Shown here piece by piece: positions 1-6,191 of a stretch of DNA of 11,660 nucleotides. The notes beneath the pieces were generated by a model. The model searched no databases and was not told where the DNA came from. It saw only the letters and a list, made by a program, of their open reading frames with translations. Position 1 is the first letter of the stretch; every line of letters begins with the position of its first letter. The stretch comes from an uncultured Dorea sp. Its GTDB lineage: Bacteria; Bacillota; Clostridia; Lachnospirales; Lachnospiraceae. A program made the position numbers and the translations under genes. The DNA is taken from contig CAJULU010000044.1 of the NCBI GenBank assembly GCA_910587575.1, forward strand, positions 25,771 to 37,430, written 5' to 3'.

Positions 1-847
1 CTACCTGTGCCTCATTCACGTCTGCCACCAGAATATCCAGTTCCTTCTTCCCGGGAACAGCGCTCTCCGGCACAATGATCACCTCGTGCACACTGCTTGG
101 AAGCATATAATAGTTCTCCTCAAGATAGGCTCCGATTCCCTCAAGCTGATTCTCATACAGGATTGCCGCCGCTCCATAACTGCGGATCCGGTTGCTCAGC
201 ACATACATGAATTCTTTTCCATCGTCTTCCCCGTTCTCACCGTCTTCCCCGTTCTCACTGTCTTCCCCGCCGATGACCGACAGTTCTTCTAACAGTGCAC
301 TCATGGTCCTGAACTCATAGGGAAGCAGTCTTCTGGTATTCCTGTGCGCCTCGCAGGCAACCTCCCTGGCCGTCACGTCCCACAGCTCCAGATGCCCGTC
401 CCGGATCAGCAGGGACGCCATTCCGTAGGGATTCACTTCCAGCAGCACATAATAGATGACCGCCAGATCCAGATACTCTTCATAAGGCACCTCCTCAAGC
501 AGTTCCTGGTTCGCCTCGCGGTTCACCAGATGATAGACGATCTTTCCCTTAATCTGCTGGTAATCCTTAAGGAATCCATTTTCAAAGGAATGCTGGAAAC
601 GTACCTCTCTGTACAGGTTCAGAATCTCTTGCGCAATGCGTTCCAGGGAAATGCCGCTCTGAAACCGCCGGTAGTATTCTTCCAGATAGATCGTGGGAAA
701 GATGTTGACGTCCTCCTTTGCAATGGTCAGACCATGCCGCCTTGTTCCGTTATTCTTTACCGCCGAGTGGACGTATACCGAAAGATCCTCTGCAGCACAC
801 TCCTTCACCTTCATTTCTACCGCATGAACAAACTGAAAATAAGTCAT
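1..847 (-). CDS. DUF5688-like protein, 3' end beyond the window
   Basis: I translated this frame by hand: 282 codons run from the ATG at 847-845 to the window edge without a stop, so the C-terminus is missing. The start follows GAAAGGAG with good spacing. The product begins MTYFQFVHAVEMKVKE and includes KNNGTRRHGL (about residues 31-40), FPTIYLEEYYRRFQSG (50-65) and LPSSVHEVIIVPES (249-262). These resemble the DUF5688 family, common in Lachnospiraceae and without an established function. No signal peptide or membrane segment is visible. Residues 193-210 form an acidic Gly/Glu/Asp/Asn linker made by an 18-bp tandem repeat. The protein is probably cytosolic. It has a plausible promoter of its own, overlapping the efp terminator. 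The family call rests on recalled motifs only, and no function can be assigned. Confidence 0.8.
   Translation of the reverse strand, partial: MTYFQFVHAVEMKVKECAAEDLSVYVHSAVKNNGTRRHGLTIAKEDVNIFPTIYLEEYYRRFQSGISLERIAQEILNLYREVRFQHSFENGFLKDYQQIKGKIVYHLVNREANQELLEEVPYEEYLDLAVIYYVLLEVNPYGMASLLIRDGHLELWDVTAREVACEAHRNTRRLLPYEFRTMSALLEELSVIGGEDSENGEDGENGEDDGKEFMYVLSNRIRSYGAAAILYENQLEGIGAYLEENYYMLPSSVHEVIIVPESAVPGKKELDILVADVNEAQV
223..268 (-). repeat. 18-bp tandem repeat inside the DUF5688-like gene
   Basis: Two identical 18-base units (223-240 and 241-258, cgtcttccccgttctcac on the plus strand) are followed by a partial third unit at 259-268 differing only at its first base. Each unit is six codons, so it adds a GENGED-like block without shifting the frame. 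It encodes the acidic linker near residues 195-208. In-frame repeats like this usually arise by replication slippage and may vary in copy number between strains. Confidence 0.85.
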
Positions 848-952
848 TACTCTCCTTTCTTTCCTTGAATACCTGTTACTCTTTTTTGTGGATACCGGCA
901 GGAACCCTGCCTCTGAAAAATAAGAAAATGATTGAAATATTATGGTAAACTT

Positions 953-981
953 ATTATAAAAAAGCCCTGCTGGGATTGCAA
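953..981 (-). promoter_or_regulatory. Predicted sigma-A promoter of the DUF5688-like gene
   Basis: On the minus strand, -35 TTGCAA (981-976) and a consensus -10 TATAAT (958-953) are separated by exactly 17 bases. Transcription would start near 946, giving a leader of about 100 bases before the ATG at 847. The -35 box lies in the first arm of the efp terminator stem and the -10 box begins in its T-run, so the two elements overlap. Confidence 0.55.
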
Positions 982-986
982 GGCTT
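953..986 (-). terminator. Intrinsic terminator after efp
   Basis: Read on the minus strand, AAGCCTTGC pairs with GCAGGGCTT (plus-strand arms 978-986 and 962-970). The stem is 9 bp with one G-U pair and a 7-base loop. The T-run begins inside the stem's last bases and continues as TTTTATAAT. It lies about 60 bases beyond the efp stop codon. Confidence 0.85.
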
Positions 987-1047
987 TTCGTATGACATAT
1001 TTCTTCTTTTTTCGACAGCACAACCTGTTAATTGTGCAGTACAAAAA

Positions 1048-1605
1048 CTACGCTCTGGAAAGATACTGGCCTGTACGGGTATCAATCTTAATCTTCTCTC
1101 CCTGTTCCACGAACAGCGGAACCATAACCTGGGCGCCAGTCTCAACAATCGCCGGCTTCGTTGCGCCTGTTGCAGTGTTCCCCTTCACGCCCGGTTCGGA
1201 CTCTGTAATCAGAAGTTCCACCGTGAATGGCGGTTCGATTGCAAACACCTTCCCCTGGTAAGACTTCATGGAAACCACTTCATTCTCTTTCACGAACTTC
1301 AAGGCATCTCCCACATCATCCGCTCCTACCGGTGTCTGTTCAAATGTCTCCATATCCATAAAGTAGTACAATCCTCCGTCATTATACAAATACTGCACTT
1401 CCTTTCTCTCAATAAACGCCTTTTTCAGAACGTCCTTGGACGGGTTAAACGTACGCTCTACCACGCCGCCGTTGATCACGTCTTTTAACTTTGTACGGAC
1501 AAACGCAGAACCCTTTCCAGGTTTTACATGTAAGAACTCCAGACATTCATACACCTTCCCGTCAATCTCATAGGTCGTACCCTTCTCAATATAAGCATCT
1601 GCCAT
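1048..1605 (-). CDS. efp: Elongation factor P
   Basis: EF-P binds the ribosome between the P and E sites and relieves stalling at consecutive prolines. The 185-residue product has the usual EF-P length. Its N-terminal KOW-like domain contains HVKPGKGSAFVRTK (residues 26-39), where K31 at the loop tip matches the Lys32 that is modified in Bacillus subtilis EF-P. It ends with VPLFVEQGEKIKIDTRTGQYLSRA-type sequence (given here only as its hallmark: IDTRTGQYLSRA), typical of the C-terminal OB domain. The frame stays open upstream to 1740, but the ATG at 1605 is chosen because AGGAGG lies 9 bases before it and EF-P homology begins there. It has its own promoter at about 1640-1668 and a terminator downstream. 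Read-through from yqeG is also possible. Confidence 0.97.
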   Translation of the reverse strand: MADAYIEKGTTYEIDGKVYECLEFLHVKPGKGSAFVRTKLKDVINGGVVERTFNPSKDVLKKAFIERKEVQYLYNDGGLYYFMDMETFEQTPVGADDVGDALKFVKENEVVSMKSYQGKVFAIEPPFTVELLITESEPGVKGNTATGATKPAIVETGAQVMVPLFVEQGEKIKIDTRTGQYLSRA

Positions 1606-1614
1606 TCTATCATT

Positions 1615-1620
1615 CCTCCT
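1615..1620 (-). promoter_or_regulatory. Ribosome binding site that fixes the efp start
   Basis: AGGAGG sits 9 bases before the ATG at 1605-1603 on the minus strand. It excludes the longer in-frame starts further upstream. A nearer ATG at 1613-1611 is out of frame. Confidence 0.85.
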
Positions 1621-1639
1621 TAGCCATATGTCTTTTCTC

Positions 1640-1668
1640 ATTCTATAATAGATTCCGTCTTTTTTCAA
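1640..1668 (-). promoter_or_regulatory. Predicted promoter of efp
   Basis: On the minus strand, -35 TTGAAA (1668-1663) and -10 TAGAAT (1645-1640) are separated by 17 bases. It lies in the short gap after the yqeG stop and would give a leader of about 28 bases before efp. Confidence 0.55.
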
Positions 1669-1678
1669 CCTTTTTTCT

Positions 1679-2176
1679 TTACAAACTTCTTCTCTTATAG
1701 AAATACAGCACAATCCGCTCCAGATAACGCTTGAGCACAATCTGGATTTCCTCTTTCGGGTGGATGGGTTTCACAAGGATATTGCCGATGCCGGCCCGCT
1801 TCGCCCCCCATACGTCCGTGAAAAGCTGGTCGCCGATGAACAGGGAATTACTCCGGTCTGTTCCCATGATCTCCATGGCCTTCACATAGTTCTTCGTGGA
1901 AGGCTTATGGGCATTACAGACATAATCCACCTGGATGTCCCTGTTAAACATCCGTACCCTTGGCTCCTGGTTGTTGGAGATCAGACAGCACTTAAAGCCG
2001 ATGTTCTTCAGGCGTCCGAACAGGGCCAGCGCCCTGGCGTCAGCCGGTGCGCCGTGAGGCACCAGGGTGTTGTCAATATCAAAGATCAGCCCTCTGTAAC
2101 CTTCTTCATATAATTGTTCAAAATCAATGACATATGTGGAAGCCACATACCTGTCGGGAAAAAACATATCAAACAT
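1679..2176 (-). CDS. yqeG: YqeG-family HAD phosphatase
   Basis: This 165-residue protein is a small HAD-superfamily (IIIA) phosphatase. All four HAD motifs are visible: the nucleophile motif DIDNT with D33 and D35, motif II SNN near S67, motif III K91 in NAHKPS, and motif IV GDQLFTDVWGA with D116 and D121. This matches the YqeG family, whose distant eukaryotic relatives (yeast Gep4) dephosphorylate phosphatidylglycerophosphate. A role in phospholipid synthesis is therefore possible but not shown here. The ATG lies one base beyond the stop codon of the shikimate kinase fusion, so translation is probably coupled. Only a weak GGAAGAG precedes the start. No terminator separates it from efp. Confidence 0.9.
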   Translation of the reverse strand: MFDMFFPDRYVASTYVIDFEQLYEEGYRGLIFDIDNTLVPHGAPADARALALFGRLKNIGFKCCLISNNQEPRVRMFNRDIQVDYVCNAHKPSTKNYVKAMEIMGTDRSNSLFIGDQLFTDVWGAKRAGIGNILVKPIHPKEEIQIVLKRYLERIVLYFYKRRSL

Positions 2177-2177
2177 T

Positions 2178-2960
2178 CTACTCTTCCATCTCCGTCAGAC
2201 GCTGCACCAGTTCCTCGCACACTTCGAGCACCGTCTTGTTATCCGTGTTGATCACGATGTCTGCCGCCGCCTCGTATTTCTCACGCCGCTGCTCCATCAG
2301 TTCCGAGATTCCATTCACATTCTTCCTGCCATTCAGTACCGGACGGTCGTCACCGTCCTTCACCCGGTCAAAGATCGTCTCCGGGCTTGCGGTCAGAAGC
2401 ACCACTCTTCCGTTCTTCTTCATCTCTGCCACATTACGCTCTCTTAAGGCCGCTCCGCCTCCACAGGAAATGACCGTGTTCTTCTGCGACTGCATCTCCA
2501 CAAGAAGCCCGGTCTCCAGGTCACGGAAATATTCTTCTCCATAAGTGGCGAAAATGTCCGGAATACTCATCTGCTCCCGCTCTGCAATCACCTGATCCAT
2601 CTCCACAATCTTCATGGCGAACATGGTGCTTAAGTAATCGGAAACTGTGCTCTTGCCTGCACCCATGAAGCCGATCAGAACAATATTATAATCAAAAAGC
2701 TTCCTTGCCTGGATCCTCTTGCTGTTCTTTAAGATACATCGGAAGACATCGAAAATCTCGTCTCTGTAGCTGTTGCCCGTAAGTTTTTCCTCAAGCCTTG
2801 CCTTCTGCTTCTCCTCCTGCTTAGGCTGGAGAATCGGCATTCCATACTCTTCCTTATATGACATAATCTTCTCTATCACAGAGTTGCGTTCCACCAGCGC
2901 ATCAATAATCTTATCGTCACACAGTCCTAACTGTTCCCTGTATTTTTCCAAATCGTTCAT
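2178..2960 (-). CDS. aroK: Chorismate mutase-shikimate kinase fusion
   Basis: This 260-residue protein joins two enzymes of aromatic amino acid synthesis. Residues 1-88 resemble an AroQ-type chorismate mutase (chorismate to prephenate), with R8, R25, K36, E49, S80 and Q84 at the positions of active-site residues in the E. coli P-protein. Residues 91-260 are shikimate kinase (shikimate to shikimate-3-phosphate, using ATP). They show the P-loop GFMGAGKST (97-105), D122 and R146 for shikimate, the CGGG glycines near 166-169, the lid DRPVL with R206, and R225/R226. The start has AGGAG 10 bases upstream and a strong promoter at 3044-3072. It leads into yqeG with one base between stop and start. 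The kinase call is firm. The mutase half has substitutions in one active-site segment. Confidence 0.93.
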   Translation of the reverse strand: MNDLEKYREQLGLCDDKIIDALVERNSVIEKIMSYKEEYGMPILQPKQEEKQKARLEEKLTGNSYRDEIFDVFRCILKNSKRIQARKLFDYNIVLIGFMGAGKSTVSDYLSTMFAMKIVEMDQVIAEREQMSIPDIFATYGEEYFRDLETGLLVEMQSQKNTVISCGGGAALRERNVAEMKKNGRVVLLTASPETIFDRVKDGDDRPVLNGRKNVNGISELMEQRREKYEAAADIVINTDNKTVLEVCEELVQRLTEMEE

Positions 2961-3043
2961 CGCTTTTTCTCTCCTGTCTCTGCTGACTTTTATTACGGCA
3001 CACCGCCGCAGGGTTCATTCAGATCATCGTCATATACCCGTGT

Positions 3044-3072
3044 ATTATATCAGCAAACCTTTGGTTTCGCAA
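3044..3072 (-). promoter_or_regulatory. Predicted promoter of aroK-yqeG, with a small palindrome
   Basis: On the minus strand, -35 TTGCGA (3072-3067) and consensus -10 TATAAT (3049-3044) are separated by 17 bases, with an extended -10 TG just upstream. The spacer holds the palindrome AAACC-TTT-GGTTT at 3055-3067, a possible operator. Transcription would start near 3037, about 75 bases before the start codon. Confidence 0.7.
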
Positions 3073-3084
3073 GAATTTTTTAAG

Positions 3085-3128
3085 AAATCCACAGACAGAA
3101 ATCCATAGACAGAAAAATCCATAGACAG
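3085..3128. repeat. Three 14-bp direct repeats between divergent promoters
   Basis: AAATCCACAGACAG (3085-3098) is followed by two identical AAATCCATAGACAG copies at 3099-3112 and 3115-3128. The first differs from the others by one base, and two extra A residues separate the second and third. The array lies upstream of both the aroK promoter and the oxidoreductase promoter. It could be a cluster of regulator sites or a product of slippage. Confidence 0.8.
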
Positions 3129-3157
3129 AATCTATCAACTCCGGCAGAAACAGGAAT

Positions 3158-3186
3158 TTGTTTTCCCCTCCTTTCCATTTTATAAT
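3158..3186 (+). promoter_or_regulatory. Predicted promoter of the oxidoreductase gene
   Basis: -35 TTGTTT (3158-3163) and consensus -10 TATAAT (3181-3186) are 17 bases apart. Transcription would start near 3193, leaving a leader of about 85 bases. The -35 box is weak, which would suit activator-dependent expression. Confidence 0.55.
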
Positions 3187-3264
3187 TTTTTATAGAAGAG
3201 ATCCGTTCTTTACGGAAGGTAAAGTTAAGGATACATATCGTCATATACACAGAAAGAAACAAAT

Positions 3265-3269
3265 GGAGG
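3265..3269 (+). promoter_or_regulatory. Ribosome binding site that fixes the oxidoreductase start
   Basis: GGAGG lies 8 bases before the ATG at 3278. In-frame ATGs at 3158 and 3263 lack such a site, and the protein family homology begins at the 3278 start (MKNNFPHVFSPL). Confidence 0.8.
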
Positions 3270-3277
3270 AAACCACA

Positions 3278-5278
3278 ATGAAAAACAACTTTCCACACGT
3301 CTTTTCCCCGCTTTCATTAAGAGGCGTGACCTTGAAAAACCGGGTAGCCATGATGCCCATGGGCAGTGATTTTGCCGGACCCGGCGGTGAACTGACCGAT
3401 GAACACATCAGGTATTACGAGTTACGCGCCCGGGGCGGCACAGGCCTTATTATTGTAGAAAATGTCTGTGTAAAATACCCCGAAGGCTCCAACGGGACCA
3501 CCCAGCTCCGTCTGGATAAGGACTGCTATATTCCCAGGCTCTTTACCATGACGGAAGCCTGCCACCGCCACGGCGCATGTATGGGCGTCCAACTCAACCA
3601 TGCCGGCGCCTCTGCCATGAGTTCCCGGACCGGCATGCAGCCGGTATCCTCTTCCACCCTGCCTTCCAGGCCGGGCGGCGAGATTCCCCGCCCCTTAAGC
3701 AGGGAAGAACTGGAAAGCATTGCCAGGGACTACGGCGCTGCCGCAAAACGGGCGGTCAATGCAGGCTTTGACCTGGTAGAAATCCATGCCGGACATTCTT
3801 ACCTTATCAGCCAGTTCCTTTCGCCTACCATGAACGACCGTACCGATGAATTCGGCGGCTGCGCTGAAAACCGCACACGTTTCTGCCGCATGGTCATCGA
3901 CCAGGTCAGAAAAGCAGTAGGTCCGAGAATTCCCATCTCTCTCCGCCTCAGCGTAGACGAGCTGGTCGAAGGAGGCAACACGGTGGAGGACTGTCTTGGT
4001 TATCTGGAATATCTCAATGACGAGATTGACCTGTTCGATGCCTCCGCTGCACTGAATCCCAGCATTCAGTATCAGATTGACACCAATTACCTGGCGGACG
4101 GATGGCGTTCTTATATGGCAAAGGCCGTCCGGGACAGATTCGGCAAACCAGCCGTCACCATGGGAAATATCCGCAATCCCCAGGTAGCGGAAGACATCCT
4201 GACAAGGGGCGATGCCGACATAATCGGAATGGGCCGGGGACTGATCGCAGACCCCGACTGGTGCAACAAGGCAGAATACGGCGATGTGCGCACCATAAGA
4301 AAATGTATCTCCTGTAACGTCGGATGCGCAGGCAACCGGATCGGCGGCAACAAGCCTCTGCGCTGTACCATCAATCCCGATCTGACCGACGGTGAGGCTT
4401 ATAAGAAGAAAACCATTCAGAAGCCCTGCAGCGTAGTAGTGGTGGGCGCCGGAACCGCCGGCCTGGAAGCCGCATGCACGGCTGCCGAAGTGGGGTGTAC
4501 CGTCACCCTTCTGGAAAAGAAGGATTACATCGGCGGACTCTCCGTAGAGATTTCAAAGATCCCTGCCAAGAAACGGCTGGCCGATTTCCCGGCATACCTT
4601 TCCTACCGGGCAGGTTCTCTTGAGAATCTCACGATTCATACAGGTGTAGAAACCACCGTTGACATGATCAGAGAATACCAGCCTGATATCGTAGTCAACG
4701 CCACAGGTTCCGTTCCTTTACTCCCTCCGATTGAAGGACTTCACGAGAACCTGAACAGCGGCGGCTCGGCCGTATATTCGATTCTCGATATGATTAAAAA
4801 TATCGGGAATTACCCCGAAGATCTGACCGGCCGGAAAGTCGTCGTTGTAGGCGGGGGCGCCGTAGGGCTTGACGTGGTAGAATTCTTTGCGCCCCGGGGG
4901 GCAGAGACAACCATTATCGAAATGCTTCCCGCAATCGGCAACGGCCTGGACGCTTCTTCTGCTTCGAACATGAAAGAATGTATGGAGAAACATCAGGTAA
5001 GGCAGATGGTCAACACTGCCCTGATGAAAGTGAATCCGCATTCCTTTCTGGTAAAATATGACGGAAAAGAAGAAGAACTTCCCTTTGATTACGGCTTCGT
5101 CTGCCTTGGCATGAAAGCCTTTGCCCCGGTCTATTCCGCAATCGAGGAAGGTTTCGCCGGAGAAGATGTGGAAGTGCTGAATATCGGCGATTCTGTCCGT
5201 GCAAGACGGATTATTGACGGAACGGATGCCGGCCGGCACATGGTATTAAATACCCTGGAGCGGCTTGGTTATCTGTAA
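3278..5278 (+). CDS. OYE-type FMN/4Fe-4S/FAD oxidoreductase (enoate or dienoyl-CoA reductase-like)
   Basis: The 666-residue product has the architecture of 2,4-dienoyl-CoA reductase, enoate reductase and the bile-acid enzymes BaiCD/BaiH, which reduce activated C=C bonds with NAD(P)H. Residues 8-340 form the FMN-binding TIM barrel, beginning FSPLSLRGVTLKNRV. The catalytic segment is HAGHSYLISQFLSP (170-183), followed by an EFGG..ENRTRF signature. A 4Fe-4S motif C-X2-C-X3-C-X12-C is formed by C343, C346, C350 and C363. An FAD-binding GAGTAG (390-395) and a pyridine-nucleotide GGGAVG (525-530) follow, and GD near 637-638 closes the FAD domain. It is probably cytosolic. It is transcribed alone, divergent from aroK, and its 3' end overlaps the convergent amidase gene by 33 bases. 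The substrate cannot be told from sequence. It does not look like BaiCD itself. Confidence 0.92.
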   Translation: MKNNFPHVFSPLSLRGVTLKNRVAMMPMGSDFAGPGGELTDEHIRYYELRARGGTGLIIVENVCVKYPEGSNGTTQLRLDKDCYIPRLFTMTEACHRHGACMGVQLNHAGASAMSSRTGMQPVSSSTLPSRPGGEIPRPLSREELESIARDYGAAAKRAVNAGFDLVEIHAGHSYLISQFLSPTMNDRTDEFGGCAENRTRFCRMVIDQVRKAVGPRIPISLRLSVDELVEGGNTVEDCLGYLEYLNDEIDLFDASAALNPSIQYQIDTNYLADGWRSYMAKAVRDRFGKPAVTMGNIRNPQVAEDILTRGDADIIGMGRGLIADPDWCNKAEYGDVRTIRKCISCNVGCAGNRIGGNKPLRCTINPDLTDGEAYKKKTIQKPCSVVVVGAGTAGLEAACTAAEVGCTVTLLEKKDYIGGLSVEISKIPAKKRLADFPAYLSYRAGSLENLTIHTGVETTVDMIREYQPDIVVNATGSVPLLPPIEGLHENLNSGGSAVYSILDMIKNIGNYPEDLTGRKVVVVGGGAVGLDVVEFFAPRGAETTIIEMLPAIGNGLDASSASNMKECMEKHQVRQMVNTALMKVNPHSFLVKYDGKEEELPFDYGFVCLGMKAFAPVYSAIEEGFAGEDVEVLNIGDSVRARRIIDGTDAGRHMVLNTLERLGYL

Positions 5279-6016
5279 AAAAGATAAGATTTCCCTTTCA
5301 GCAGCGCTGGCAGATTTCCCTTCCTGGAAATCTGCCAGCGTTGTTCCTACGTCCTTCTTAAATTTCTTCCAAGCCTCCTCATCCTCCACGAAATACTTAG
5401 GACAGATCTTTCCGGTCACGTCATGGTGGCGGATAATGTCGTCCTCCTTCAGGTCGAATTTCATACACAGCCACGCACAGAGCTGCACCATGGACCGGTA
5501 GGTCTCATCATTGAATCTTCCCGTCTCGTCCGGGTGGCAGCACTCAATGGACACGGTGTCAATGTTGCGGTCATTGGAAGCGTATGCCACCTCCCAGGTA
5601 GGCACACACTGGATGATCTCCCCTTCCAGCCCGATAATGAAATTACTGCTTGCCTGGGTGGTATGGGTGTCCTTCAGGCCTTCGAAATAATTCCGGTTAT
5701 CTATGGCCGACGCCCCCGGATTCGCCGTATAATGCATCACGATCCCCGTAATCCTGCTGGTGGGCTGGCCTGGCCTGGAATATGGATTCACCGTCAGCAG
5801 TTCCACGTCAATCTCCGGCTCCACCGCCTCGATCTTCTCTCCCTCCCGTTCCACATACTTTCCGGAAAGCCAGGCGGGTTTAAAGATCCTGATCAGCAGA
5901 AGAACCAGCAGAAGGATCACAAGAACCAGCAGCCCGGTCCACAGGCTGCGCTGAATCTTTCTCCTCTTCTGTATGTTGGTAATTTTTCTTCGGCTTCTTT
6001 TCTTTTTTTTCTTCAT
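5246..6016 (-). CDS. Membrane-anchored N-acetylmuramoyl-L-alanine amidase
   Basis: This 256-residue protein would cleave the bond between N-acetylmuramic acid and the L-alanine of the stem peptide in peptidoglycan. A very basic N-terminus (MKKKKKRSRRK) precedes one hydrophobic helix at about residues 28-43, suggesting a type II membrane anchor with the enzyme outside. The Amidase_2/PGRP domain spans about 88-222. It shows IVMHYTANPGA with zinc ligand H95, NYFEGLKDTHTTQASSNFII, IEC with E158, and RHHDVTGKICP with likely zinc ligands H197 and C205 and with K203. The frame opens at 6049, but the ATG at 6016 has GGAG 6 bases upstream and is preferred. The last 30 or so residues are a variable tail encoded across a strong hairpin and the end of the convergent oxidoreductase gene. 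Confidence 0.9.
   Translation of the reverse strand: MKKKKKRSRRKITNIQKRRKIQRSLWTGLLVLVILLLVLLLIRIFKPAWLSGKYVEREGEKIEAVEPEIDVELLTVNPYSRPGQPTSRITGIVMHYTANPGASAIDNRNYFEGLKDTHTTQASSNFIIGLEGEIIQCVPTWEVAYASNDRNIDTVSIECCHPDETGRFNDETYRSMVQLCAWLCMKFDLKEDDIIRHHDVTGKICPKYFVEDEEAWKKFKKDVGTTLADFQEGKSASAAEREILSFLQITKPLQGI
5303..5342 (+). terminator. Long perfect hairpin, probable terminator of the oxidoreductase gene
   Basis: The arms cgctggcagatttcc (5305-5319) and ggaaatctgccagcg (5326-5340) match perfectly over 15 bp around a 6-base loop, and outer G-T and A-T pairs can extend the stem. It starts 25 bases after the oxidoreductase stop codon. Only a short TTGTT follows, so intrinsic termination may be partial. 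The whole hairpin lies inside the coding sequence of the opposing amidase gene. Confidence 0.6.
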
Positions 6017-6022
6017 GTCTTT

Positions 6023-6026
6023 CTCC
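6023..6026 (-). promoter_or_regulatory. Ribosome binding site that favours the shorter amidase start
   Basis: GGAG lies 6 bases before the ATG at 6016-6014 on the minus strand. The in-frame ATG at 6049 has no comparable site. Confidence 0.65.
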
Positions 6027-6137
6027 GTTTTGTATTCTGTTCCTATCATAACATATACTATTTATGTTTTCGTAAAAAATTCCTTAGAAATTTATGAAGA
6101 ACTGTTTTGACATCCATTTCCCCAGAATACAGTCAGA

Positions 6138-6178
6138 AAGAGGCTGCCGGAAAACAGAACCCTTCCCGGCAGCCCCTT
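6138..6178 (-). terminator. Intrinsic terminator after galM
   Basis: On the minus strand, AAGGGGCTGCCGG (6178-6166) pairs with CCGGCAGCCTCTT (6150-6138). The stem is 13 bp with one G-U pair and a 15-base loop, and ends in TCTTTCTG. It begins about 14 bases after the galM stop codon. The T-run is interrupted, so efficiency is uncertain. Confidence 0.7.
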
Positions 6179-6191
6179 ATAAGGGACGGGG

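Noticed and set aside
897..911. Small hairpin GGCAGG-AAC-CCTGCC in the leader of the DUF5688-like gene
   Set aside because: The stem is only 6 bp with a 3-base loop and no T-run, so it is too small to call a terminator or riboswitch.
1606..1740. N-terminal extension of efp
   Set aside because: The frame is open, but it overlaps yqeG, crosses the efp promoter and lacks EF-P homology. AGGAGG points to the ATG at 1605.
3080..3298. A 72-codon minus-strand frame that translates the 14-bp repeats
   Set aside because: It has no convincing ribosome binding site, overlaps the oxidoreductase start, and runs through the divergent promoter region. Its repetitive ending comes from the DNA repeat.
6030..6110. 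A promoter for the amidase gene
   Set aside because: The stretch is AT-rich and holds TATGAT near 6050, but I could not find a -35 box at suitable spacing, so I did not place it.
6107..6112. A consensus TTGACA on the plus strand between the amidase and galM
   Set aside because: No -10 box lies at proper spacing and no plus-strand gene follows.
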